From Aquilaria yunnanensis (lineage: Eukaryota; Streptophyta; Magnoliopsida; Malvales; Thymelaeaceae): a stretch of DNA of 64,000 bases. The notes under the pieces were generated by a model that was given only the letters and a program-made list of their open reading frames with translations, did no database searches and was not told the origin of the DNA. The stretch covers positions 109,382,893 through 109,446,892 of the forward strand of contig CM077594.1 in the NCBI GenBank assembly GCA_039654915.1, in the 5' to 3' direction. This document shows positions 17,601 to 29,497 of this stretch, piece by piece; positions within the stretch are counted from its first letter, which is position 1; each line of letters starts with the position of its first letter. The translations under genes and the position numbers were made by a program.

Positions 17601-18544
17601 ATCCTGATGACCTTAATTTGAGTTCTACTGAAAGGAAACTTGTATATAGTTACAATGAAAAACCGGTCTTATCACGCCCTCAACATAACTTTCACAAGGT
17701 ATATTTTCTACTTTATCTATCTCATGATTTTTGTCACTTTTGTTCTTTTTATTTTTATTTTTATTTCTGTATGTTGTTGCACATAGACATATTAAGCATG
17801 TTTCTCTTATGTCACCATTTACTGAAAGTTACAACAAGAGCATTCATGGGCTTTACACATCAAGAAGGGTACATTAGGAAGAGTGTACATACATGTGAAG
17901 AGGCGATACATGGTTGAGACATAAGAAAATTTGCAAAGTGACAAACATAATAGGACAAATGGAGTGTCTTTTTCATTGTCACCATGTTTCATTTCTTGTC
18001 TAGGCTCTTAATGGGATGATTACTTTTACAGCTACATATAGTTAGTATTAAAAGTTATGACAAAAAAATACCATAAAATGGTCTTCAAATATATACTCAT
18101 AGATTTTTTGAAAATGGAGGTTTTTATTTTCCAAGTATAGGGGAAAGCTTTTAGCCTAGCAAGGAGTTGACATTAACCTCAATGCAGGGCTCTAATTACT
18201 TTGAGATAGATCTAGATGTTCATCGCTTTAGTTATATATCAAGAAAAGGGTTGGACTCATTTCGAGACCGCTTGAAAAATGGAATACTTGATCTTGGTTT
18301 AACCATCCAGGTAATATAACTATCTTATTTCCAATGCATGGGCTAATTAATAATAAGTTAACAAATCTTAAGATATAGAATATCACTATGTCTTGTTTAC
18401 CAACTTACTTTGATTATGTTTTTATATTAGGCCCAAAAGCAAGAGGAACTTCCAGAGCAGATGCTTTGTTGCCTGCGGCTTAACAAGGTCGATTTTGTGG
18501 ATCATGGCCAAATTCCTGTTATTATGACAACAAAGAATGAATGA
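14610..18544 (+). pseudogene. DUF1336/EDR2-like C-terminal domain protein (CW14 type) with two in-frame stops
   Basis: Nine exons: 14610-14883, 15292-15375, 15754-16224, 16336-16471, 16561-16723, 16900-17028, 17504-17698, 18188-18310, 18431-18544. All splice sites are GT-AG and every phase fits, giving 1689 nt (562 codons). The start MGGCVSTP is a classic N-myristoylation signal. Family blocks follow: [84 protein letters not shown] and [19 protein letters not shown], as in Arabidopsis CW14 and its paralogues. This protein has no demonstrated enzyme activity; related EDR2 acts in defence and cell-death control. Two codons are nonsense: TGA at 14868-14870, just before the first donor, and TAG at 16419-16421, where the family has Trp in a GCWSEI-like motif. 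Otherwise the frame is intact, so this is a young pseudogene, an inactive allele, or carries two sequence errors. Confidence 0.88.
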
Positions 18545-18705
18545 GTAATTAATATATATTCGGTTCTAACATAGCTAATGGAACATCAACATGTTCGCAG
18601 TTTGATTCCTTCAATTGAACTTTGATCTTGAAATGAATGAAGCTTAATTTGCATCCCGTGCATGTATGTATGAGAAATTTATCTTTAAAGCCCTGACCTG
18701 TTTGG
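18545..18705. other. 3' flank of DUF1336 gene
   Basis: Non-coding sequence following the stop at 18542-18544. It contains the left copy (18663-18694) of a 32-bp imperfect direct repeat whose other copy is at 19065-19096. Confidence 0.5.
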
Positions 18706-19041
18706 CCAATTCATTTAAGCTAAAGTCAACTAACTTTTTTTAACTTTTACATCTTTTTTACTTGAAACCAATTTTATTTGAAAGCCAATATTATGTAGAT
18801 ATAATAATCAATTTGAAATTAAATTTTTATGATGTTGTTAATTTTTTATGAATTTTTCTTTTTTAAGGCTTGAAAATAGAAAAATTCATAAAAATTTAGT
18901 GATATTATAAAATTTTTATTTTTAATTGATTATTGTAATTACATAATATTGAATTTTAATTAAAATTAGTTTCAAATAAAAAAATATAAAAATAAAAATA
19001 AGTCATTTTGTAGTCAATTGACTAAAGTTAAAATGAATTGG
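18706..19041. mobile_element. Fold-back MITE, about 336 bp
   Basis: The two halves are inverted copies. The left end CCAATTCATTTAAG pairs with the right end AAAATGAATTGG, and pairing continues through TTTATGAATTTTTCTTTT near the centre (about 18867). It is AT-rich with no coding capacity. No clean short target duplication was found. Instead a 32-bp direct repeat with 27 matching positions lies outside the element, at 18663-18694 and 19065-19096. Confidence 0.72.
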
Positions 19042-19165
19042 GTGATAATCTTTGTGCCTGTAAATGTCTATATAAGAAATTTCTTTTTAAAGCCCTCAAA
19101 AGGCAGTTGTGTGTGTATTTGTGTGTGCGTTCGTGTGTATATATCCACAACATACGAAGAATATA

Positions 19166-19167
<2 letters not shown>

Positions 19168-19198
<31 letters not shown>
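19168..19198. repeat. (AT)n microsatellite
   Basis: Perfect AT dinucleotide run of about 31 bp. A GT-rich stretch (GTGTGTATTTGTGTGTGCGT) lies just upstream at 19107-19140. Confidence 0.9.
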
Positions 19199-19200
<2 letters not shown>

Positions 19201-20588
19201 AAAGCATATGAAGAGGTTCCGATTAGCTAAAGTTGAACTTTTTGCTCCCATAGCTTCTAACATCATCAGTTTCATCATATTTCTACTATTTGAACGTTCT
19301 AGATACTTTTCTTCAACATTTAACAAGAAAAAAAAAAGCAAAGCAAAACAATTTGTGAAACAATTAGGTTTTGCCCTAATGGTTTTGTGATTGTTCTCAG
19401 AAAGTCCAAGGTCTATTCTCTTCATTTCTTTATTTGTCTTTCTGTAATGCACTAAAAGATTAAAAAAAATTACAAATTTCATATTTTTCTAACTTCAATA
19501 CTAAAAAAAACATTAAAATAAAAAATAATAACTGATAAAATAAAAACACAAATAATGTCCATCTAGTTGGTTGTAGTTGTGCTATGATTTTTATCTTCAA
19601 TTCATCAGGTAAAGTTGAATATCAGTGTATTTACTGATTCTTCTTTAATTGGGATTTTAAAACCAATTAATGGTTATTAATCCATCTTCAAAGTACTAGA
19701 CCATGAACCCTAATTATAAATAGTGTCATGCTCGTATATTTCAAAATTAGTATAGTATTTAAACCAGGTGGAAAAAAGCTTCCATCAGAAAAGATGTCGC
19801 TCCCAAAAAAAAATAATAATCAAAAGTGGGCTTATTGTCAAGGCCTTCTACTTTGCCTCAATGGTAAGTTGCCTCAGCAGCAGTGGACCTTGAAATCAAA
19901 CCATTGACTCCCCTCTAAATCAACTATTTGGGAAACAATTCATTTTGATGAAGTTAATGCTTTAATGAATATGCAATCGCAGAAGTATTTTTTTTTATGG
20001 AAAATCACACTATACACAAACTTTATTACATTATACTATTATCATTTTGGGTTCTTTGAAACATTTGGTTTAATATGAAGATTAAGAAATAGGCAAAAAT
20101 TTGTGTGTTATTCTCATTTTTATTCTTCAATTTTTCGCATAAAAGAAGAAAGATGGAAAAAATATTAAAATGATAATTTGAATGATAATATAGTAAAGTA
20201 ACTTAATGAATATGGAAATGTTACAAATATTCAAAATAGTCTAAAATAGTAAATGTTGTAAAGAATGTAACAAGGAAAGCAGTTTTTACATATAATTCGA
20301 TATAGAAAATTTAACTAACCTCATTTGCTTTTCAAAGAAATAGCTAATCAAGTTTTTTTGTTTTTTATTTTTATTTTTTTCACTCAGAATACAATATAAT
20401 ACATTACAATGATTAAAAAGAAAAATTGAGGATTAGGTGGATTTTTTTACCTCCCAAGAGGTTATAGTCAAGGGCAACCTCATGCACCTTGATTGTGCCA
20501 AACCTTCAAGTGTAATAATGTATCAATAAATTTTAAATTTTAGAATTAAGAAAAAAAATAACATATTTAGCACTTTACTAGTATTTTA
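19199..20588. other. AT-rich intergenic DNA
   Basis: No conserved coding frame, RNA gene or clear repeat boundary was recognised. Confidence 0.4.
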
Positions 20589-21810
20589 GGAAAAATTATA
20601 AAAACCTTCCTGAGGTTTGGCAAAACCAACAACTGTGTTCTCACTGTTTCAAAAACCTACATTTGCCCCCTCAAAATTTAACTTCATCATTCACGATTAA
20701 TACAAAAAGAAAAAAAAGAGTAACTTTACCCTCTTAATCTGCTTTCTTAAAAACCCTATCCCCTCACCACTAAAACTCGTTTAAATAAAACCAGTAAATC
20801 TGAAAAAATAATAATAATAATAACACTCGGCCACTGCCACGGTGCCACCCCCCTCTCTTTGCCCTCAGCCACCCCCTCTCTGTTTGCCCTCAGCGACGCC
20901 TTTCTCACTCAACCATCACTGCCCCCTCTCTCTCTGCCCTAGCAATAGCAGTCCCCATCTCTCTCCCTATTCTCCTGCAATCGAGGCGATGGGCGATGCA
21001 ATGGGCTCGCGGCTACCAGCGATGGGTGAAGCAGCACGCAATGGGCGAAGCGGCAAGCGATCGGCTCACGAATATAGGCGATGGGTGAAGCGGCACACGT
21101 TCGTCTCACGACGATGGGCTCAACTATCGACGAGGCAATCTTGGGTGGCGACTAGATGGTGAGGAGATGGGCTCAGCGATTTGCGAAGCGACCTTGGGTG
21201 GAGACTAGACAGTGAGGTGACCTTGGGTTTCAATTTTTATTTTCTTTTTGTTTTTTAGGTTCGAGTTTCAATTTGCTTTCCTCGACCGGAGTTTAGAATT
21301 TCGTTTGAAATTCTTTTCTTTTTTTTTTTTTCTTTCTTCTGATTTCATGTTTCCATGGTTCGAACCTAACAGATCGGCTTGTGACGGATGAACTCATCTT
21401 TATCTTCCTATGAAGTACAATCTTTATCTTCCATGAGATGTTTTTTCAGGATTTGCAGAGTGTGGAAGAGTCAGCAAGTTGAGAAACTCAGTAGTCAAAA
21501 CGTGAAGTGATTTGATGAAAAACAGCAGGAGTTTCTGGGTTTTCCAAGAAATGGATAAACTGGGATGGCAGTTAAGGCGACAAAAACGAAGAGAGTTAGG
21601 GTGAGGGAGTAAAGTGGGAGGGATGGAAGTTGGGGGCCAAAGTTATCAAACAAAGAAAGTTAGGATACTAAAATATAGTTTTTTTTTATTTCAACGATCA
21701 TTATCGGTGTTACCTTATCACTTTGTTAGGAGATAATTGTAGGTATTTGAAATAGAAATGACACAAGTGTAGGTTTTACTATATCTCAATAGGGCTTTTG
21801 TAACTTTTCC
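20589..21810. mobile_element. Mutator-like TIR element (non-autonomous), about 1.2 kb
   Basis: The left end GGAAAAATTATAAAAACC and the inverted right end (GGAAAAGTTACAAAAGCC) are similar, and related sequence continues inward for about 110 bp (AAACCTACA, TTTCAAA blocks). Near-matching TATTTTA and TATTTTTA flank the ends as a possible target duplication. The core, about 20820-21230, is GC-rich with repeated GCGATGGG words and no recognisable transposase. Long TIRs around an unrelated core suggest a non-autonomous MULE. Confidence 0.65.
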
Positions 21811-21844
21811 TATTTTTAATCTATTAGTGGTTGATAATTATTAC

Positions 21845-22926
21845 GGGTAAATTGTACTAGTGGCCCATAACATTTTATTATTGTCTTATTTTGGATCCTA
21901 ATATCAAAACTTTTTCAATCTCAATTTTTTATTCCATTTTAGACATTTGGAAGACAGAAAGTGTTAAAAATAATGGAAATGACCACGTGGCATGCCAAAT
22001 TGGAACATATGCCCAAAATTGGCCAAATTAGATAGTTTGGGCCTATGTTACAAAAACACGAAGAAATTCAGGGCCTGTACAAGGTTAGCCCACATCTATC
22101 CTTCCTCTTACTTCTCCCGTCGCCTCCAGCTCTCATTTGCCTCCTCCGGCCTCGATTGATTGTTGTCCTATTTTCTCCGATTCCAACTCTCGATTTCGTC
22201 TGATTCCAACCATCAATTTCGGCCATGAGTGCAATTTACCCAAATGCTTCGCTAGGTTGACGTTAGAGATAGATCGGGTTGCGAGTTTGACTTCAATTTG
22301 CTGGTCAGATGATTAAACGGAGGACGACAGTTGCTCGGGCTTCAATGGTGGTGTTGTGAAATGGGTAATGACTAGGAGTAGTGGAGACAATCGGCGAACC
22401 GGAAGCAGCCGAGATGGACACGAATCATCCTTCCCCTTTTCTCCCTCTACTTGGCATGGATGGCAGAGGGGCAATGTCTAAGATGTGTTGTGTAATGTTG
22501 GGCAAACTGAGAAATGGCAGCTAAGAGGGCTGATGGCAGCGAATGGAGGCTGGAAGGCATCGGAATGTCGTGCAACAGGAGGAGGTAAGAAAAGGCTGGA
22601 GCGGCGGAGGTGGGAGGAGGAATGAGAGATGTGGGCTAATCTTGTATAGGCTCTAAGTTTCTTTATTTTTTGTAACATAAGTCCTAAATGTCTGATGTGG
22701 TTAATTGTGGATATTTATAGCTGGTGATTCATTGTGTCACGTAGGCAACTACCCCCAAGTTGGCATGCCATGTTGTCATTTCCGTTATTTTTAACACTTT
22801 CTGTCATCTAAATGTTTAAAATTAAACAAAAAATTGAGATTGAGGACATTCCATATGAAGTTTTGAGGTTAGGGTCTAAAATAGGATAATAATAAAAAGT
22901 TAGGGGCTACGGGTGCAATTTACCCC
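21845..22926. mobile_element. Mutator-like TIR element with 9-bp target duplication
   Basis: The left end GGGTAAATTG and the right end CAATTTACCCC begin inverted repeats of about 180 bp. The shared blocks include CAATCTCAATTTTTT, GACAGAAAGTGTTAAAAATA and GTGGCATGCCAA. The element is bracketed by a perfect 9-bp direct repeat AATTATTAC at 21836-21844 and 22927-22935, the size expected for Mutator superfamily transposons. The core (22080-22640) is GC-richer and lacks a transposase, so it is non-autonomous. Confidence 0.88.
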
Positions 22927-22935
22927 AATTATTAC

Positions 22936-24225
22936 CATACTTCCAGAAGCGTGCAAGTGTACGAGAAAATAACTTGAGAATCTGTTAGCTCAAACTGAAA
23001 GAAATCGAGGAGCTATTAGCTCTAGAAACCATCATCGGGGGCATATTCGTCAATTGTGCGAAATTAGGGTTGGAAGTCGGGTTTGGATCGACGAACATAA
23101 ATAAGATGCAAGTGCAGCAGCAGAGCTTCTCCTTCAAAGCGCCTAAGGCCGAGCGCTTCCCTCGTGAGTAAAGGGGTGGCGTGGTATTCCACGGGAGAGG
23201 TTTTAAGCATCGTGGCGCACGTTAGTGCGATAGGCGCATATAACTATAGGGCTCCAGGCCGCTTTGCTGCTCTAGTTCTTGCAGCCTAAAGCGATGGGAT
23301 AGCCGTACATTCTTCTTTTATTTTATTTTATTTTTCCTGGCAAACTGTTTTGAAGAAATTATGTGCCTAACTCTTCGTGGGTTTTTGATTTCTTATTCAA
23401 AGATGTAATTATGCTTCAATGAATCGATAGGGCTTTTGGTTGAATTGTATTGAAAGATGTAACTTTGCATGCTTCATTGGATTAAAGAACTTACCTTTTT
23501 CACTGAAAGTTTGTTTTTGGTTTGATGCGTAGAATTTGAGTCGCAAGAAGAAGGGCGAAGATTTTCTCCTAAACAACCTCTTTCTATTTCGTTCTTTCCA
23601 TCGCATTGAAGAACTCTACACATGTTTTTGGGGGCTTTGATGCAACTGGAAATTATAAATTTTTGAGGCTAAGTGCTAACAATTTTGCTGTAGAAGAAGC
23701 TTGCATGCTCTACAACATGCTCAAAATTTGGTTTTGATTGAAGCTTGCTACCAACGCAAAAAAAAGCCCGTTCAAAGCAATTTCCTTGCGTTTGTTCTTG
23801 TCCTACTTGCAGTTGCATCAACCGTGTCACTGCACCAAATGAAGCTCAGCGTCAATAATGATCTTGAAATACCCGGAGTCAATTATATGAATCATGTGTC
23901 TGTTTACCCAATTCAGGTTCTAATTTTTTCTAACATGGGCTTTGTTATTGAGACTTGTACATATTTTACTGGACGTGTCCAGAAAAATTGAACCTGGATG
24001 AGGAGGCTTTCAAAATCCCATCAGCGACCCTTGATCTGCCAGTCCGGAGGACCAACATGGTTTACATTTCTTTGCAGCAAGTGCTCATCGAATTTACGCA
24101 ACTGGGACCATGTTGGGCCCGAGGTACTGTCTTTTCCCTGGCGAATGAGCAATGTATATCAAATGAATCAAACCCTCGAACGGATAAAACCTTGAAGCAA
24201 TGTTTTAAGCACTATGATGTTTGAT
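22936..24225. other. Intergenic stretch with a possible short exon and kinase 3'UTR
   Basis: On the plus strand, 23109-23165 reads as ATG followed by QVQQQSFSFKAPKAERFP and then a good donor (CCCTC|GTGAGTAAAG). One acceptor near 23532 would extend it in frame for about 25 residues. I do not recognise the peptide, and the region could be a short gene, a non-coding transcript or chance. The part right of about 23990 is likely 3'UTR of the minus-strand kinase. Confidence 0.25.
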
Positions 24226-26834
24226 CTATACCTCTTCCATGGCATCTCTGTCGTAGCAGGGCATCATGTAGGAATAGGATGCTCTTCTCCTGTGTCTTTG
24301 GCTAAGCTCTTCCTGTGCTTGATGCTGCCTCGAATCTGTGCAAATGCCTTCTTGTGCATTTCCGTTCTGTGTTCTTGGCAGATTAAAGGTGTTCTGCAAA
24401 AAGGTGAGACTCGAAGAGTCAACTGCACTAACTTGACTTCTTGAACAGGGCTCGTTGGAGTATAGAGTGAAGGTGGCATCATGATATCTTTTCTTCGCCC
24501 ACGCGAAACTGCTAGATCCTGGAACTTGTGGGGGACCTTTGTAAACGTCCCCTTGAGTTATGGATGTTGCTTGCGAGAGCTCTGATGTTGGACTGTGCTG
24601 CACTCTGTCCTTGTGATTATTTGCTGTCAAACCACTGTGCCTGTTAGAATATTGGCCATTGTCTTGTGTTTCCTGCATAGTTGCAGGACCAATTGGCAGA
24701 ATAATGAGTATATAGACATATACTTGCAGAAACACTCATGCATTCGAATGGGGCAGAGAAAGAGACCTCTTTGAATTCTGCTCTACTCAAATTAATTGAT
24801 CCGTGGGAGCTCCTACGTGATCTTCGTTTTCTTGAAGAGTCTGGATTTTGCGCTCCTGCACTGGCCTTCCTCCTGAAAGCAAAACCCGTTGAAGCAGACA
24901 ATAATTACAGGCTTCAAATTTGACATACTCATACTCATGCAAAGCATGTCCTAGAAGTCTCATGCTCTGGTGCTAGTCAGCTGTCTGTTATTATCCAGGC
25001 AGCAGCTTTCTCAATGGTTAAACAACAAAAGGAAAAGCTTATCACCTTCGTAAATCTTCCCGGTATCTAGCATCAATTTCTTTGTTAGGTGGGTACTTTG
25101 GCAAGCTTGACGGATCACATGGATAAGGCTGTGTTCGGAAATACTGGGAGATAGAAAAAATATACTGCTCAGAAACATGTAACTTCAGACTTTGATATGC
25201 ATATGTAGGCAAGTGCAGTTTTATTACAAGAGATTAAGCCAAAAAAATCGATTGTGTGGTGTACACGAGGAATGTGCTATTCGTCAAGGAAGCTTTCGCA
25301 TGAATTTGATAGTAACAGGAATGTTTAACGAAGTAGTTTGTGGCCAGAGTTACCTCAGACAGAAGAGCAGACGAGGCAGTCCCACGCTTGTGGGGTTCTA
25401 CAGAAAGCAAAGTTTCTAACAAAGCCATTGCACTTGGAGAAGTACCTCTAAATCTCTCCTGAAGGCAGCTTTCATAGAAGTTCTGAGGCTTAAACATAGC
25501 CACTTGAGGGAGCCTATGCTTTTTCCAGAACTCCTCTGACGGTGACCCACAAAGTTTGAAGACTTTGTGCAGCTGTTCCACCTGAGAAATTAGGAGAAAA
25601 GAATACCATAATAGGTAAGTAGAATTTAGCTGGGACTTCAAAGTTGTTACTCATAAGAACCCACTTCAGTTCTCCCTTTAAGGATAGGCTTCCCGGTAAG
25701 AAGTTCTGCGAAGACACAGCCCACACTCCATAGATCCACTGATACTCCATAGTTTGTTGATCCCATCAAGAGCTCGGGAGGACGATACCAGAGTGTCACC
25801 ACGCGACTGGTCAACCGTTGCTTGTTCTTGGGGGTGAGCATGTTTGCCAATCCAAAATCTCCCAATTTCAAGACTCCTTGATTGTTCACCAGAATGTTTG
25901 ATGTTTTGATATCGCGGTGCATTACGCCTAGCAGATGGCAATGTTCGACTCCACATAGCAGCTGCTTCATATAACACTTGATCTACACAGAGCCAAGCCA
26001 ACCCAAACTCTAACATCATTATGACAAGACCAACCACAAGGAATGGGTTGAAATGATTCAAGCATGAACGGACCTGTGCTTGTGTGAATTTGATGTCCGG
26101 AGAGGAAGTGAGGCCTGCGAGATCGTGCTCCATATAGTCGAAAACAAGGTATATGGTGCTGGAAAGGCGAGATGTTATTACTCCGTTGAGTCTCATAATG
26201 TTTGGATGATCAAGTCTACGAAGAATGGATATCTCTCGTGCCATAAATCTAATGCTCTCCGTTTGAAAGTTGTCGAACCGGACCTTCTTAAGCGCAACCA
26301 ACCTTCCGGTTTCCACTTCCCGTGCCTTGAACACGCTACTGTATGTACCTTGTCCAATCTGCACCAACGCAACGCAAGAGATTTGTAATATTTCAGCAGG
26401 AGAGGATCATCAAAAGAAGCCGGCTGTGTCACCGGGATTGTTCGTCGTTTTTTTACCTTCTCTAGTTTTTCAAAGGCATCAGCGCGCAAAGGCACCCAGC
26501 CGTGCACGGCATCGCCAGCTGCTTCACTGAGCCAAGCTGGCCAGCCCGCGGCGACCTGCTCGGCCTCGACATGCCGATGAGAGAACCCTAATTTGATGCT
26601 GAAACGGCCGCTCGTCCCATTCGAGCTCCCTTTCTTCAAACACCTCGAGTCCCGGCAACTTTTCTTTGTGTGTTCCGATTTCTCATCAACCTCAAACCTC
26701 CCCGACAGGTACTTTGCTGACGAAGACGAGTTGGTCGGGAATACAAACGAGGCGCCGTTTTCCGTCGCAGCATATTCATGAACAGGGGAGGCTGCCGCCA
26801 CGGAGCCGCCGTGTTTGGAGTTGATGCAACCCAT
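24226..26834 (-). CDS. CDK-like Ser/Thr protein kinase (IBS1/At1g54610 group)
   Basis: Seven coding exons on the minus strand: 26834-26457, 26358-26074, 25982-25665, 25581-25354, 25143-25046, 24872-24767, 24672-24226. Together they make 1860 nt (619 aa) with consistent GT-AG junctions. The start MGCINSK predicts N-myristoylation and palmitoylation, so membrane attachment is likely. A Ser-rich N-terminal extension (1-126) precedes the kinase domain: glycine loop GQGTYSSVF (128-136), K150, a PITAIRE-region helix reading TESIRFMAREI, HRDIKTSN with D245, DFG at 263-265 and RVVTLWYRPPELL. A basic, Ser-rich tail (KASAGAQNPDSSRKRR) ends in a long C-terminal region that varies between family members. 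Relatives include Arabidopsis IBS1, linked to BABA-induced priming. The exact paralogue is not assigned. Confidence 0.94.
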
Positions 26835-28353
26835 GAACCTGCGAAAAAGAAACCGAGACTAGAGATTGGCCAGCCTCAAGACAAGGGTTCCCGGTCAAAT
26901 ATGGGGACAGAAGAAATCAGCCCCACATCAGACCACAAGGGCGGGCGCGAGTTTTCGAGGGAGAAAGGAGGAGCAAGAAATGGCTGTCATCAAAACCCTG
27001 TCAAGGAAACAGAGCAAAACAGATGTGGTAAAAACAGAGTCGTTGTTTGTGTCTGTGGTGGTTTGACTGGATGCGAGATCTGCGGGGGACAACAAAACAG
27101 AGAGAGAGCCATGGAATAGAAAGGAACAGAGGATTTTGTGGGGTCATTTGGGCACATCTTTTCTTGGGCTCCCTTGTTTTTGCGAAACAGAGATGGAACC
27201 GTTAAGCATTTCCTTTCTTTTGAATTCCCGTTGGTTTCAGTGGAGAGGTCGTTCAGGTCAACTTCCCAAAACAGGGCAGGGCAGATCTGTCTCTCTTGCA
27301 AGTTTTATTTGACAAGATATTTAGCGCTGAAAGAGAAAAAAAGAAAAAAAAAAGTGCTTTATTTGAGTGAGGATTGATGATGGTATGATTGGTTAATTAG
27401 CTTCTATTACAAGTGAATTAGGTTTGGAGTTCCAATCCAAATCATGGTCATTTTGCTTTCGTTTGCTTCTTCGAGAACAGAATTACTTGGTTACCAGACA
27501 AAGCACCTTCTACTTTAATTCAACCCATAACTCCATAATGTAGTTGTTGATCTTTCATCATTTCCAACAATGATTTTGGAGTTATTATATTCTAAATAGA
27601 TAAATTATTTTTGGTTATCAAAACAAAGGAATTATTTAGGTACAAACACGGTAGTTTACCTATTTTGTTGTGTCGGTGACATTAGCGGGTGCATTTCCAA
27701 ATATAAAGACTGTTATTACAGCAGCTAATTGTAACTAGAGACGTCACAGATCTGTTTGTGTAGCTGGGAAAGCCAACCCTTGTCTTAGAGTTGGCTTTAC
27801 TTAAGGACTGACTGACCAGGGGTCCAGGCTTGGCCCCAACGGACTAAGAACCAATAAGAGCAACCAAATGACGGTCAAGACGACAGGCACTCTCTGTGCC
27901 GAAAAAGAAAAAAGTTAGAAAAAGCAACGGCTTTTCTGCTAAAACAACACAGAAGCAAGATGCCGACAATATATAGCGAACAGGACATTTGAACGACTGA
28001 AACGTCGCTCCAAGTCAAGAAAGGTTACTCCTTTACACGTTTCTCACACAATCCCCGACAGGAGAGCCAGCCGGGGTTCAACTGAAGAGGAATCTGCAAC
28101 TTAAAATCACTTTTGACTTCAAATATCTTACATCTCCATCCTCACTCAGAAGGTGAAGCATATGTATCAATTATATGACGTTCGTGTGTGGACTTTTCTT
28201 TGTTCATCAATTACACATGCAGCAAGCAGCTGTTCTCAGGTTTCTTCGATCATCTCAACTTTTCCAGGCACTTTTCATTTTAAAGCAAAGTTCTGTTATA
28301 TGCTGGAATCCAGCTGCTGCCTGCGGAGTTGCCAAACAGATATGTCGAACAGT
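26835..28353. other. Kinase upstream region and WRKY 3' flank
   Basis: Holds the likely 5'UTR and promoter of the minus-strand CDK-like kinase (about 26835-27350) and, further right, DNA downstream of the minus-strand WRKY gene. No conserved coding frame is seen. Confidence 0.45.
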
Positions 28354-29465
28354 CTACACCCTTATTTGCTCTTCTTTTAGCCGCAACACAACTGGTCGTT
28401 GGTCATTGTTACCATATCCCGCCTCTAATAATAGATGCTGCTCAGCTATCGCCTTGTGCAGCTCTGGGGCGCTGTTATTGCTATTGGCCATGCTGTGGCT
28501 GCTGTGCCTCGAAGCTGGGACATCATGATTATGCTTTCCCTCATACGTGGTTATGACAGCTTTGGGATCTGTTGAAGCCCTCTCCACATGTTTGCGGACA
28601 TTGCAACCGGCAGTTGTGCACTTGTAATAGCTCCTGTTGCAATATCCAAAACCAATCAGAATAACATTCCCAAAAGAGTAATAAATATCATGAATGAAAT
28701 GCCAGCAACTAGAACGCATCAAGCTTTTTGCTAGCATCTCCTTCCTTCAACTTATCAGTTATTCATAAACAGATCACCAAAAGAAAAGAAAGTTAAAAAA
28801 AAAAAACGGAAAGGGGGGGGGGGGGGAAGGGGGGGAACAAGACACGGAAAGAGAGAGAACAGTACAGAGTAGGCCAGATGCTGTAATACTTGAGAGATGA
28901 TTTTGTGGCTAGTTAGGAGTTTTTTCTTTTAACTCATCCTGCTCTTAAGCTACATCCTGTTTCACCTCAACACTAACATGACAGTATGGGAGTATCATGA
29001 CAAATGTGCAAACCCGCAAAAAAAAAAAAAAAACCATTACACTAAAGGAGTCATAATGAATACAACAAGATAACTGAATATATATCTTGATTCAAACTAT
29101 ATTTGACACTGTGATGTGGTCTCAGAAATCTAAAGATAATATAGGTGATGTGTCTAGAAATGCATAATGGAGAAGGGAGAATAGAACCATAGAGAACAAC
29201 TTTCAACAATATTAGGCAGGAAATGAAAAAGAAAAGAAACCATCTAGAGAAGAATTTTCCACCTTGGATGAGGGTTCCCTTTGACGACTTTTTGCCCATA
29301 CTTACGCCACTTATAGCCATCATCTAGAAGATCAACTTCACTTCTCGTCTGCACAATGATTTTCGGTTCACTGACTGTCTTGTGTGATGGAGCAACTGCA
29401 AACTCTCCAGAATTATTCCTGTAGCCCAAAGACAGATGCGCCATAGTTATAACAGGAAAAGTGCC

Positions 29466-29497
<32 letters not shown>

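Noticed and set aside
20842..21162. Pro/Ser-rich open frame of 106 codons
   Set aside because: It lies in the GC-rich simple-sequence core of a MULE-like element; composition explains the lack of stops.
24738..24923. Plus-strand open frame opposite the kinase C-terminus
   Set aside because: Antisense of CDK-like kinase exon 6 and its intron; no independent support.
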